DNA of 64,000 nucleotides, from assembly GCA_035293945.1 (NCBI GenBank), contig DATGLV010000008.1, positions 248,001 through 312,000 on the forward strand. Reading direction: 5' to 3'. The notes under the pieces are model-generated. The model had not been told where the DNA came from. It did no database searches and was given only the letters and a program-made list of their open reading frames with translations. A program made the translations under genes and the position numbers. Each line of letters begins with the position of its first letter. The first letter of the stretch is position 1. Source of the stretch: VAZQ01 sp035293945 (lineage in GTDB: Bacteria; Pseudomonadota; Alphaproteobacteria; Rhizobiales; Xanthobacteraceae). Positions 36,297-44,985 of this stretch are shown in pieces.

Positions 36297-37469
36297 ATGC
36301 CGGGTCCGCTCGCTCACTTGCGCGTGCTCGAACTCGCTCGCATCCTCGCCGGACCTTGGGCGGGGCAGATTCTCGCCGACCTGGGCGCCGACGTCATCAA
36401 GGTGGAGCGGCAGGGTGCGGGCGACGACACACGCGGCTGGGGCCCACCTTTCGTCGCGGCCGCCGACGGCGGCAACCTCGGCGCTGCCTATTTCCATTGC
36501 ACCAACCGCGGCAAACGCTCGATCGAGCTTGATTTCGAATCCGAGGAAGGACGGCGGATTGTCCGCAAGCTCGCGGCAGGCTCCGACGTGGTGATCGAGA
36601 ATTTCAAGGTCGGCGGCCTCGCCAAATTCGGTCTCGATTATGCAAGCCTCTCGGCGATCAATCCGCGCCTGATCTATTGCTCAGTCACCGGCTTCGGCCA
36701 GACCGGCCCCCATGCGCCCCGCGCCGGCTACGATTTGATGGCGCAGGGGATGGGCGGCTTCATGTCCCTGACCGGCGCGCCGGATGGCGAGCCGACGCGC
36801 GCGGGCGTGCCCATCGCCGACATCTTCACCGGCGTTTACTCGGCGGTGGGCATCCTGGCGGCATTGGCCGAGCGCGAGCGCACCGGCCGCGGCCGCCATG
36901 TCGACACCGCGCTCGTCGATACCCAGGTGGGCGTGCTCGGCAATCAGGCGCTGAATTACCTTGTCTCCGGCAAGCTGCCCGAGCGGATCGGCAATGCCCA
37001 TCCCAATATCGTGCCTTATCAGGTCTTCCCGGTCGCCGACGGTCACATCATCATTGCTTCCGGCAATGATGGGCAGTTTGCCAAGCTGTGCGGGGTACTC
37101 GGGGAGCCGGAGCTGGCGCAGAATCCCGCCTATAAGACCAATGCAGACCGGGTGCACAACCGTCAGCAGCTCGTCGCGCATCTGTCCGGCTTGACCGCCC
37201 GCTGCAAGCGCCACGACATCTTGGCCAAGCTCGAAGCCGTGAACGTCCCGGCCGGCCCGATCAACAATCTCGCCGATGTCTTTTCCGATCCGCAGGTGGT
37301 CCACCGCGGCATGCAGCTCAAGCTGCCGAGCACTGCCGCCAAGGACGGTCACATTCCCGGTGTACGCACCCCCATCACGTTCGACGGACAGGGAGCGGCG
37401 GCGGAACGGGGCTCACCGCGCCTTGGCGAGCACACGCAGGAAATCCTGCGCGAGATCGGGGAAGCGTGA
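36297..37469 (+). CDS. Family III (CaiB/BaiF) CoA-transferase
   Basis: 390 aa. The start at 36297 has AAAGGAG seven nt upstream. Hallmarks are LAHLRVLELARILAGPWAGQ, LADLGADVIKVERQGAGDDT, AYFHCTNRGKRSIELDF, the catalytic Asp in GYDLMAQGMGGFMSLTG, and the C-terminal PAGPINNLADVFSDPQVVHR. Such enzymes move CoA between organic acids by a ping-pong or ternary mechanism. Divergent from malonyl-CoA decarboxylase across about 150 nt, which suggests joint control and perhaps a role in activating malonate or a related diacid; this is inference. Confidence 0.9.
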   Translation: MPGPLAHLRVLELARILAGPWAGQILADLGADVIKVERQGAGDDTRGWGPPFVAAADGGNLGAAYFHCTNRGKRSIELDFESEEGRRIVRKLAAGSDVVIENFKVGGLAKFGLDYASLSAINPRLIYCSVTGFGQTGPHAPRAGYDLMAQGMGGFMSLTGAPDGEPTRAGVPIADIFTGVYSAVGILAALAERERTGRGRHVDTALVDTQVGVLGNQALNYLVSGKLPERIGNAHPNIVPYQVFPVADGHIIIASGNDGQFAKLCGVLGEPELAQNPAYKTNADRVHNRQQLVAHLSGLTARCKRHDILAKLEAVNVPAGPINNLADVFSDPQVVHRGMQLKLPSTAAKDGHIPGVRTPITFDGQGAAAERGSPRLGEHTQEILREIGEA

Positions 37470-37470
37470 G

Positions 37471-37568
37471 GTTCCGGAAAACTGGATACCGGTTTTCCTT
37501 CCGACAAGAACACGCGCAAAAGCATGATGAAGTTGGGTGCATTCCGATCGCTTAAATCGGAATGCACC
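37471..37568. repeat. Composite palindromic repeat ending at the next stop codon
   Basis: The left part GTTCCGGAAAACTGGATACC plus GGTTTTCCTTCC belongs to the TTCCGGAAAA family. The right part is a perfect 13-bp inverted repeat, GGTGCATTCCGAT (37536-37548) and ATCGGAATGCACC (37556-37568), with a seven-nt loop. It lies between convergent genes and abuts the stop codon of the next gene, so it could serve as a bidirectional terminator. Confidence 0.8.
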
Positions 37569-38177
37569 TTAACGCGTGAAATAGTCGTTGAGCGAGTATC
37601 CCAGGATCACCAAGCCGCCGATCGGCATAAGAAATAACCAGCCGATCATGGCGCGCTCGGCCCAGCGGGACGACACGAGGCTGGTCACCGCCAGAGCGCC
37701 GACCCAGGCGGGAATCCCGACGATCCATGTCGAGCGCAGGAACTCGGCGTTAAAGCTCGCGTATTGGTCGATGATGCCGGCGAGATAATAACAGATGGGC
37801 CAGAGCGCAGCCAGGACGCAGGAGAAGGTGGCAAGCCGATAGAGCACCTGGCGCGGCAGCAAGGTCGCGACATAGCCCAGCACCGCGGCCGCCGCCCCGG
37901 CAAGCACGATCCACCCATACCAGAACATCGGCGGCCCGTCCTCCGGAACACCCATGTTGCGCAGGAAATCGAGCCGCCCTACCGCCGGATGATAGGTCAG
38001 CAGCGGCCAGTTCTGCCGCTCAAAAAGCGTGTACAGGATCGCGAAAGCGATCCCGAACGCGATCGCAAAAGTGCCGAATTTGCTGGTTTCCTTGCCGGCG
38101 ATCTCCGCCGGCGCGGCGGCCGCACGCGGGCTGACGAGATCGGCGACCGCGACATTCGCGTCTAAAGCCTGTGTCAT
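37569..38177 (-). CDS. Multi-pass membrane protein, unknown family
   Basis: 202 aa with about five hydrophobic helices: FAIAFGIAFAILYTLF, MFWYGWIVLAGAAAAVLGYV, LATFSCVLAALWPICYYLAG, STWIVGIPAWVGALAVTSL and AMIGWLFLMPIGGLVILGYS. I do not recognise a named family. Its start at 38177 overlaps the stop of the upstream membrane-protein gene by four nt (ATGA), so the two are coupled and probably form one complex. A third small membrane protein is divergent at 38923. No cofactor motif such as CxxCH is visible. Confidence 0.72.
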   Translation of the reverse strand: MTQALDANVAVADLVSPRAAAAPAEIAGKETSKFGTFAIAFGIAFAILYTLFERQNWPLLTYHPAVGRLDFLRNMGVPEDGPPMFWYGWIVLAGAAAAVLGYVATLLPRQVLYRLATFSCVLAALWPICYYLAGIIDQYASFNAEFLRSTWIVGIPAWVGALAVTSLVSSRWAERAMIGWLFLMPIGGLVILGYSLNDYFTR

Positions 38178-38653
38178 GACCCTACTCCGCGGAAATCGTT
38201 GGCGACGTGGCCGACCGCGAACGCGTACCAGACCGTGAAGGCGATGAAGATGGTCAGCCACTTGCGCGCGGTGGCATGCGTTTCCGCCTGCGGCTGCTGC
38301 CAGAAATACCAATAGGCCGGCAGGAGCGCCAACCCCATGGTCACCACGTGCTCCTTGAACTCGAACGAGCCGACCGTCCACCAATGGCGGAAGCCCTCCA
38401 TGGGAATTCGCACATAGGTGCGGTACTTGACGTATACCCAAGCCCCCATCAGTGCCTGCGGCACGTAGAGGAGGACCACCACGGTGGCAAAGGGTGCGAG
38501 CGGCATCGGGTTCAGGCGCCGGGCAAGGCCACCGACGGCCTGACGTGCCGGCATCAGCACGCCGACGGCTTGCATGGTCACTGCCGCCAAGAGGCCGACC
38601 GCCAGCACGAAATGCACAAACAGCAGTATCTTCCAGAAGGTTTGAGTGTCCAT
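38174..38653 (-). CDS. Four-helix membrane protein with conserved-looking histidines
   Basis: 159 aa, helices KILLFVHFVLAVGLLAAVTM, PLAPFATVVVLLYVPQALMG, HVVTMGLALLPAYWYFW and WLTIFIAFTVWYAFAVGHVA. Histidines sit inside or at the edge of helices (FVHF, FKEHVV, AVGHVA), a pattern seen in membrane b-type hemoproteins, but no family is recognised and heme binding is only a suggestion. It is coupled to the next gene by an ATGA overlap. Confidence 0.7.
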   Translation of the reverse strand: MDTQTFWKILLFVHFVLAVGLLAAVTMQAVGVLMPARQAVGGLARRLNPMPLAPFATVVVLLYVPQALMGAWVYVKYRTYVRIPMEGFRHWWTVGSFEFKEHVVTMGLALLPAYWYFWQQPQAETHATARKWLTIFIAFTVWYAFAVGHVANDFRGVGS

Positions 38654-38922
38654 GCTCCCTCCGGCAAAAGCTTAAGAGCGGTGCGCTCCGGAATGCCTTT
38701 GCCACAAGTATCGAACGAAGCGACGCCGATGACAACCGGGTAGGCGGGGAGAGGAGTTGCGTCGTTTCGCAACCTTCCCGCTCGCGCAGCGAAGTGCTAA
38801 TGATCATGTCCCACAAATTCAAAGCCCAACGTCGGCAAATCAAATCGGCAATTGCCGGACATCTGGCGGGTTGACGCAAAAAAAGACGTGAAAGGCGAGG
38901 AAATCAAACCAGGGGGTGGAAC
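38654..38922. promoter_or_regulatory. Divergent promoter region for small membrane-protein genes
   Basis: 269 nt between the divergent membrane-protein genes. No operator or known motif recognised; it must contain promoters for both directions. Confidence 0.45.
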
Positions 38923-39420
38923 TTGGAGTCCATCAACGCGTATCTCACGTGGCTGCAAGCCCTGCCTGCTGCCGTATTCATTCACCGGACGCCGTGGGCC
39001 TTCACGACCGTCGAGCTCATTCACGTTTTCGCGATTTCGCTGGTGGTCGGCACCATCGCGATCGTGGACTTGCGGCTCATCGGCGTCGGCTCGACCGAAC
39101 GGCCGTTCCGCGAGCTTAGCCGGCGGATTCTGCCGTACACTTGGGCGGCATTTGTTGTTGCAGTCATTGCCGGCTCGTTCCTGTTCATCAGCCAAGCCAC
39201 GGCCTATTTCAACAGCACGACATTCCGCATCAAGATGCTGATCATCGCGATCGCCGGAATAAACATGCTGATCTTTGAGCTAATCACGGCGCGCGGTGCG
39301 CAGAAGTGGGATCTGGGCCCCACTCCACCGCGGGCGCGACTCGCCGGGGCGCTGTCTCTGACTTGCTGGATCCTGGTCGTGGTGCTCGGCCGCTGGACCG
39401 GATTCAACGTGCTGCGGTGA
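38923..39420 (+). CDS. Membrane protein, DUF6644-like
   Basis: 165 aa with four hydrophobic helices: FTTVELIHVFAISLVVGTIA, YTWAAFVVAVIAGSFLFIS, IKMLIIAIAGINMLIFELIT and LAGALSLTCWILVVVLGRW. The start SINAYLTWLQALPAAVFIHR and the ELIHVFAISLVVGTIAIVDL block match from memory the DUF6644 family, which has no known function. A histidine lies in the first helix (ELIHVF), as in the divergent membrane protein at 38174. Probably functionally linked to the two divergent genes. Confidence 0.72.
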   Translation: MESINAYLTWLQALPAAVFIHRTPWAFTTVELIHVFAISLVVGTIAIVDLRLIGVGSTERPFRELSRRILPYTWAAFVVAVIAGSFLFISQATAYFNSTTFRIKMLIIAIAGINMLIFELITARGAQKWDLGPTPPRARLAGALSLTCWILVVVLGRWTGFNVLR

Positions 39421-39490
39421 TCTCGCCGAGATTGTCCGCAAAGCAGGATCTTTGCGAAGGCCGGTGAGGCTTTTCGGGATGGCGCGCAGA

Positions 39491-40837
39491 TCAGCGTGCC
39501 ATCGCCACTTCCGGAAACCAGGTGGCGATTGCGGGAAACATACACATCAACACGACGGCAAAGATCATCAGCGCGACGAAGGGCATGACGCCCCAGATCA
39601 CGTCGCGCAGCGGGATGTCGGGCGCGATATTCTTGATCACGAACAGGTTGAGCCCGACCGGCGGATGGATCAATCCCATCTCCATCACGATGGTCATTAT
39701 CACGCCGAACCAGATCAAATCGAAGCCGCCGGCCTTGAGCGGCGGCAGGATGATCGGCGCGGTCATGACGATGATCGATACGGGCGGCAGGAAGAAGCCG
39801 AGCACCGCGACAAAAACCAGGATGGCGGCAAGCAGCACCCAGCGCGACAGATGCAGCTCCACGATCCACTGTGCGGCAGACTGGCTGATGTGCAGATAGC
39901 TCATCACATAGGAGTAGAGAAGCGACATGCCGATGATGAGCATGAGCATCGTCGATTCGCGTAAGGTCGACACCAGGATCGGGCTGAGGTCGCGCGGCTT
40001 CCACACGCTGTAGATTCCGGCGATCAGGACGAGCGCCAGCAAGGCGCCCAGTCCGGCGGTTTCCGACGGCGTGGCAAAGCCGCCGTAAAGCGCCACCATG
40101 ACGCCGGTCAACAAGATCACGAACGGCAGCACGCGCGGCAACAGCGCGAACTTGTCCCAAACCGAAAGATCGTCGCCACGCAGCAGCTCCGAGCTCGTTC
40201 CGCTTTCCTTGAAGGCGCGGAACGCGCGGGCGTGCTCGAAGCGAAATCGCCACATCGCATAGCCGCCGAACAAGACGACCAACAAGAGCGCGGGGCCGAT
40301 CGCCGCGAGGAACAACCGGCCGAGCGACTGCTCGGCCGCGACAGCATAGAGGATCATCGTGATGGATGGCGGCAGCAGGATGCCGAGGGTGCCACCGGCG
40401 GCGATGATGCCTGCCGCGAAGCTCGCGGAGTAACCGCGTCGGCGCATCTCCGGTATGCCGGCGGAGCCGATCGCCGAGCAGGTAGCGGGCGAGGATCCGG
40501 CCATGGCGGCAAACAACGCGCAGGCAAAGACATTGGCAATCCCAAGTCCGCCCGGAACGCGGTGCATCCAAGCGTGCAAGGCGCCGTAGAGGTCCTGCCC
40601 GGCCGGCGAGCGCCCGATGGCGGCGCCCTTGAGAATGAACAGCGGGATCGACAGGAGCGTGATCTGCGCCATCTCGTCGTAGACATTCTCGGTTATGGTA
40701 TCGACCGAGGCAGCCGGCATGAACGCGATCATGAAGACGGTCGCCACTGCGCCGAGTGCAAAAGCGATCGGCATGCCGGCGAACATGGCGAGCAGCGTCG
40801 CGCCGCCATAGAGAAGGCCGATCGACAGGGTGGTCAT
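39491..40837 (-). CDS. dctM: TRAP transporter large permease (DctM)
   Basis: 448 aa, about 12 membrane segments. DctM hallmarks: MFAGMPIAFALGAVATVF, ITLLSIPLFILKGAAIG, FAAMAGSSPATCSAIGSAGI and GIIAAGGTLGILLPPSITMI, ending with GLIHPPVGLNLFVIKNIA. It forms the Na+-driven channel with DctQ. The start at 40837 overlaps the DctQ stop by four nt. An apparent longer frame lies inside dctQ. The middle loop (RFEHARAFRAFKESG) is hydrophilic as usual. Confidence 0.93.
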   Translation of the reverse strand: MTTLSIGLLYGGATLLAMFAGMPIAFALGAVATVFMIAFMPAASVDTITENVYDEMAQITLLSIPLFILKGAAIGRSPAGQDLYGALHAWMHRVPGGLGIANVFACALFAAMAGSSPATCSAIGSAGIPEMRRRGYSASFAAGIIAAGGTLGILLPPSITMILYAVAAEQSLGRLFLAAIGPALLLVVLFGGYAMWRFRFEHARAFRAFKESGTSSELLRGDDLSVWDKFALLPRVLPFVILLTGVMVALYGGFATPSETAGLGALLALVLIAGIYSVWKPRDLSPILVSTLRESTMLMLIIGMSLLYSYVMSYLHISQSAAQWIVELHLSRWVLLAAILVFVAVLGFFLPPVSIIVMTAPIILPPLKAGGFDLIWFGVIMTIVMEMGLIHPPVGLNLFVIKNIAPDIPLRDVIWGVMPFVALMIFAVVLMCMFPAIATWFPEVAMAR

Positions 40838-41424
40838 GTGGGAGGCAGTGGCGCGGTCATCGCCGCGGTCCTTGCGGCGGGCTTCCGCCGATGCAGCGGC
40901 GCGACGACCTGCAGGAGAAGCTGTAGCGAGAGCAACGTCATCCCCACCGCCATGAGCGAATAGGGGATCCACAATGGCGGACCCCAGGTCGATTCCGAAT
41001 GATAGTCCTCGACCCAGGCCTCATTGAGCAGCGTCCAGGATTTCCAGGCAAAATAGCCACAGAAGATGAGGCTCGCGACATCCACCAGCCATTGCCGCAC
41101 CCGGTTCACGCGCGGTGGAAGCAAGGCAACGATCGCTTCAATCGCCACATGGCCGCGCTGCGCCTGGATGGCGGCCGACGACATGAAGACGGCGCCGACG
41201 ATCAGGAATACCGAGAGCTCATCCTGCCATTCGGTGGAGAAATGCAGGAAGTAGCGCGAAAGAACGCTGTAAGTGAGGACGCCGGCGGCCGCCACCAGAG
41301 CAACCGATGACACGCCGACGATGAGTCGGTTGATGAGGCCGAAAGCGCCCGCCAACGGCCCCATCGCATCCACACGGGACGCTACCGGGGCTTCGGTCTC
41401 GACGGCGTCGAGGCCGTGCTGCAT
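40834..41424 (-). CDS. dctQ: TRAP transporter small permease (DctQ)
   Basis: 196 aa with four membrane helices, including LIVGVSSVALVAAAGVLTYS and VFLIVGAVFMSSAAIQAQRG followed by HVAIEAIVALLP, the typical DctQ middle segment. It lies between the receptor gene and dctM in the usual order (P, Q, M). Confidence 0.88.
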   Translation of the reverse strand: MQHGLDAVETEAPVASRVDAMGPLAGAFGLINRLIVGVSSVALVAAAGVLTYSVLSRYFLHFSTEWQDELSVFLIVGAVFMSSAAIQAQRGHVAIEAIVALLPPRVNRVRQWLVDVASLIFCGYFAWKSWTLLNEAWVEDYHSESTWGPPLWIPYSLMAVGMTLLSLQLLLQVVAPLHRRKPAARTAAMTAPLPPT

Positions 41425-41444
41425 GGCGGTGCCTCGCCCTCAGG

Positions 41445-42521
41445 TCAGGCGTTCACCGCCTCGGCCATCTTGAGCAGATCGGCCGCAAGCGGCGTGCGGG
41501 CGGCATAATCCTTCCAGGCCGTGTCGCGGGCGATCGCCTGCCACTTTGCGACGATCGTCTCGTCCAGATCGGCGACCTTGGCACCTTTTTTGGTATAGAC
41601 CTCGGCGACTTTCTGGTCGTCCGCCATCGCCTCGTTGGTGCCGAACTGCTCGAGCTCCTCGCCGAGCGCCAGCACCACCTCCTGGTGGTTCTTCGGCAGC
41701 TTGTCGAAGACCAGCTTCGACATGACGAGCGGTTCCAGCATGTACCAATAGGACTTGCCGCGGCCGGTGGTGAGGCTCTTGGCCACCTCTTCGAGCCGGA
41801 ACGAGATCAGGCTGGTCGACGAGGTGAGCGCTGCATCGCAGGCGCCGGTCTGCATGGCCTGATAGAGCTCGTTCGACGGCGTCGACAACGTGGTCGCGCC
41901 GGCCTTCTGCAGCACCATGTCCATCTCGCGGCTGCCGCCGCGGATCTTGAGGCCCTTCGCGTCCTCTGGATTGACGATCGGATTGCCTCGGCTCGCCATG
42001 CCGCCGGCCTGCCAGGTCCAGGACAGGATCAGCACGCCCTTGTCGCGGAGAAAATCCCCGAACTTCTGGCCGACGGGCGATTTCTTCCAGGCTGCGCCTT
42101 GCGCGTAGGACGTCACCAAGCCAGGCATCAAGCCGATATTGAGCTCGGGAAACTCCCCTCCCGCATAGGAAATCGGATAAAGGCTGATATCGAGCGCGCC
42201 CTTGCGCAGGGCCGCAAACTGGGGAACGGTCTTCATCAAGGATGAATTGGGATAGACCTGCGCGCCGATGGCGCCGCCCGTGCGCTTTTCGATCTCGGCC
42301 GCGAACTTCAGGCACATGCGATCGCGATAGTCGCCCTCGTCGATCGTGCCTCCCGGAAACTGGTGCGATATCTTGAGCATCTGGGCGGGCGCCGCCATGC
42401 CGAGCCGTGATGCCGCAAGGACGGCTGGCGCCGCGATGGCCCCCACAATGGCGTGACGTCGCGTGATGCCTGCTCCGGCAATTGCACCGGTAATATTGCG
42501 GTTCGGTATTTGGCTAGCCAT
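41445..42521 (-). CDS. dctP: TRAP transporter substrate-binding protein (DctP)
   Basis: 358 aa. The N-terminus has a twin-arginine-like signal (ITRRHAIVGAIAAPAVLAAS), then MLKISHQFPGGTIDEGDYRD, IEKRTGGAIGAQVYPNSSLM, the DctP motif LKIRGGSREMDMVLQKAGAT and LSTPSNELYQAMQTGACDAA. The conserved Arg of the LKIRGGS segment contacts a carboxylate in known members. GGAGGG precedes the ATG at 42521. It binds an organic acid, unknown here; the divergent 2-hydroxyacid dehydrogenase homologue suggests a hydroxy- or oxo-acid. Confidence 0.92.
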   Translation of the reverse strand: MASQIPNRNITGAIAGAGITRRHAIVGAIAAPAVLAASRLGMAAPAQMLKISHQFPGGTIDEGDYRDRMCLKFAAEIEKRTGGAIGAQVYPNSSLMKTVPQFAALRKGALDISLYPISYAGGEFPELNIGLMPGLVTSYAQGAAWKKSPVGQKFGDFLRDKGVLILSWTWQAGGMASRGNPIVNPEDAKGLKIRGGSREMDMVLQKAGATTLSTPSNELYQAMQTGACDAALTSSTSLISFRLEEVAKSLTTGRGKSYWYMLEPLVMSKLVFDKLPKNHQEVVLALGEELEQFGTNEAMADDQKVAEVYTKKGAKVADLDETIVAKWQAIARDTAWKDYAARTPLAADLLKMAEAVNA

Positions 42522-42794
42522 GTCGCCCTCCCGCCGGACCGTCGTAAACGACGGCCAGTCTCCCGTGTTGATTTTGGATCACATCTTATGGCCATCACCC
42601 GCCGCTGCGTCAACGAGCCGCGGACGAGACGCGCGGTGATCGCGGCGCCGTGGGCAACCGGTTGCCTGTGCCGCACCGGGCGATACGCTGCACGACCGGC
42701 CGCCGCTGCCCCGAAGGCGCTTGAGCTTGCCACCTGATTGTCGCAAACCTGATCGTCCGACTCGTCTCGCAACCTCTTCTCAAGCCCCTCCCCG

Positions 42795-43883
42795 ATGGCC
42801 CAGCTTCCGATCCTCGTCGTTGAAGATGATCCTTTCCTGCGCATGGTCGGCATCGTGCTCGATCCGTCGACCTCGGCCGAGCGCCGCGCCGCCTTTGCGG
42901 ACTTCTTCGCCCATGAGGAAGGCGATTTCGAGGGATATTGCGCGCGCGTCCGCGCCCGCGTGGGCAAGCTCTTTCCGTGCCAAGTGCTGCTTGTCGGTAC
43001 GGTCGACGAGATGCACGCAAAGCTGGCCGGGGCGCGCGGACTGATCGTGGAATCGCTGCCGGTTGGGCAGGCTGAGCTTTCAGCCGCCGGAAACGATCTT
43101 GTTGCTGTGCAGAAGTACGGCGTCATGCCCCGCAATATCGATGCGGCTGCGTGCGCGCAGCGCGGGATCAAGGTGCTCACCTTCCGCCGGCGCGCCAACA
43201 TCGCTTGCGCGGAACATGCCATCACGCTGATGCTGACGCTGGCGAAGAAGATGCATCGCCTCGCCGGGCGGATCAGCCCGGAACAACTCGCGGCCGAGGG
43301 CTATGCCTACAAGCCGTTCGACCGGCGGCACACGCCCAATTCGAATTGGGGGCGCATCAGCGGCGTGCGCATTCTCTACGGATCGACGCTCGGCATCATC
43401 GGAATGGGTGAGATCGGACGAGAAATCGCGCTGCGCGCCGCGGCCTTCGGCATGCGGATATTCTATTATCAGCGCAAGCCGCTCCCGACCGCCGTGGAGC
43501 GGGACCTAGAGATCAACTACGTTCCGCTCGAGCAGTTGCTGGCGACCAGCGATTGGATCGTAACCCAGCTGCCGAGCGGACCATCCACCCGCCATCTCAT
43601 CGACCGGAGCCGGTTCGCGCAGATGAAGCCGGGCGCTCGCCTCGTCAACATCGCGTGGCCCGAAATTGTGGACCGAGCCGCATTGATCGAGGCCCTGCGG
43701 TCCGGACACCTCGGCGGCTTTGCGCTCGATCCGCAATACGCGGCGCCCGGGCGCAGCGACGACGAGCTTCTGAACTTCAAGAACGTGGTATTGTCGCCGC
43801 ACATAGCGGCGCAGCCTCGCTTCAACGCCCTCGACGACATTTCCGACCTGCTCGCGGATCTCGCCGGGATCATCGCGCCGTGA
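42795..43883 (+). CDS. D-2-hydroxyacid dehydrogenase-like protein with altered active site
   Basis: 362 aa. The NAD-binding motif TLGIIGMGEIGREIALRAAA and the His in VVLSPHIAAQ (H336) match the family. The catalytic Arg is W288 (VNIAWPEIVDRAAL instead of VNTARG) and the catalytic Glu region reads LDPQYAAPGRSDDELL, with no Glu where EP is usual. The N-terminal MAQLPILVVEDDPFLRMVGI resembles a receiver start but the rest does not. It is divergent from the TRAP receptor gene. It binds nucleotide but probably does not run the standard reaction. Confidence 0.85.
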   Translation: MAQLPILVVEDDPFLRMVGIVLDPSTSAERRAAFADFFAHEEGDFEGYCARVRARVGKLFPCQVLLVGTVDEMHAKLAGARGLIVESLPVGQAELSAAGNDLVAVQKYGVMPRNIDAAACAQRGIKVLTFRRRANIACAEHAITLMLTLAKKMHRLAGRISPEQLAAEGYAYKPFDRRHTPNSNWGRISGVRILYGSTLGIIGMGEIGREIALRAAAFGMRIFYYQRKPLPTAVERDLEINYVPLEQLLATSDWIVTQLPSGPSTRHLIDRSRFAQMKPGARLVNIAWPEIVDRAALIEALRSGHLGGFALDPQYAAPGRSDDELLNFKNVVLSPHIAAQPRFNALDDISDLLADLAGIIAP

Positions 43884-43890
43884 GGCTCGA

Positions 43891-43960
43891 GCGCACGTTC
43901 CGGAAAGGCTCGCCCCTGCGAAAGCGAGGGCGGACACCGGCTTCCCGGCACGAACGCGCG
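43891..43960. repeat. Palindromic repeat, TTCCGGAAAA family, with hairpin insert
   Basis: GCGCACGTTCCGGAAAGG at the left and GGACACCGGCTTCCCGG to the right match the family. Between them lies an extra hairpin, CTCGCCCCTGCGAAAGCGAG. It separates the dehydrogenase gene from the Bug receptor gene. Confidence 0.7.
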
Positions 43961-43980
43961 CAGCGCGAAAGGGCCGCGCC

Positions 43981-44985
43981 ATGAACCGCTCTGCTCCTGT
44001 GCTGACAATATTGTTTGTTCTGGCAATATTGTTGCTCGCGGCAGCGAAAGATGCGGGGGTCGCCCAGCCTGTTGCGGCCGACAGTCCGTGGCCGGCGCGG
44101 CCGGTCCATTTCATCGTGCCCTTTCCGCCGGCGAGCACCGCGGACGTGCTGGCGCGCATGCTCGGCCAGAAGCTCAGCCAGCGTCTGGGCCAGCAATTCG
44201 TCGTCGACAACCGGGTGGGCGCGAGCGGCAATATCGGGGCGGAGATCATCGCCAAGGCAGCACCCGACGGCTACACGATCGGCATCGTAACCTCGAGTAC
44301 GCAGGCGGTGGCGGCAACGCTGAGCCAAAGCCTGCCCTATGATCCGCTCCGCGACTTTACCCCCATCGTGAAGCTCGCGAGCTCTCCGTATGTATTGGTC
44401 GTCTACCCGGGCCTGCCGGCGAAAAGCGTCAGGGAGCTCGTCGCCCTGGCCGAGCAGAAGCCGGGCGCGTTGAACTATGGCTCAGCGGGACCGGCGAGCC
44501 TTGCCCATCTCGCAGGCGCGCTGTTTGCTAACATGACCGGGACCGAGCTCACGCACGTTCCCTACAAGAGCACCGCGCAATCGGTTATCGACATGATAGC
44601 CGGGCGCCTTCAGATGCAGTTCGCCACCATCCCGCCGAGCATCCAAACGATTCGCTCAGGCCAATTGCGCGCGCTTGCGGTCACCAGCCGCAAACGGGTC
44701 GAAGCGTTGCCCGATGTCCCCACAATGGAGGAGGCCGGTGTCGCGGGCTACGAGGCAACCCTTTGGTTCGCATTGGTCGCGCCGGCCAGGTTTCCCGCCA
44801 AGCTGGCGGAGCGCTTGAACCGTGAGGTCGCCGATACGCTCACGGCCGCGGACATGATGGTGCTCCTGTCTGAGCAGGGGCTTCTCGCGGAGGCGGGCAC
44901 GCCCGCGGCGCTCACCGCACAAATTCGCGCCGATATAGCGAAGTGGCGGGACGTGATTACACGCGCCGGCATCACCGCGGAATGA
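43981..44985 (+). CDS. Bug/TctC-family solute receptor, first
   Basis: 334 aa. Signal-like N-terminus LTILFVLAILLLAAA, then the Bug start WPARPVHFIVPFPPASTADV, LGQQFVVDNRVGASGNIGAE, ASSPYVLVVYPGLPAKSVRE, HVPYKSTAQSVIDMIAGRLQ, SGQLRALAVTSRKRVEALPD and the C-terminal WRDVITRAGITAE. The family binds carboxylates and normally works with the membrane proteins TctA and TctB, which are not in the window. Many relatives are orphan receptors. It precedes the carboxypeptidase-regulatory-like genes on the same strand. Confidence 0.9.
   Translation: MNRSAPVLTILFVLAILLLAAAKDAGVAQPVAADSPWPARPVHFIVPFPPASTADVLARMLGQKLSQRLGQQFVVDNRVGASGNIGAEIIAKAAPDGYTIGIVTSSTQAVAATLSQSLPYDPLRDFTPIVKLASSPYVLVVYPGLPAKSVRELVALAEQKPGALNYGSAGPASLAHLAGALFANMTGTELTHVPYKSTAQSVIDMIAGRLQMQFATIPPSIQTIRSGQLRALAVTSRKRVEALPDVPTMEEAGVAGYEATLWFALVAPARFPAKLAERLNREVADTLTAADMMVLLSEQGLLAEAGTPAALTAQIRADIAKWRDVITRAGITAE

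Noticed and set aside
37569..38879. A 436-codon frame covering both small membrane-protein genes
   Set aside because: The upstream part is an out-of-frame reading of the 159-aa protein gene. The hydrophobic protein begins at 38177 with an ATGA overlap.
42795..42863. Receiver domain fused to the 2-hydroxyacid dehydrogenase (PILVVEDDPFLRMV)
   Set aside because: Only the first strand looks like a receiver. No phospho-Asp, Thr or Lys motifs follow, and the dehydrogenase substrate domain starts at once.
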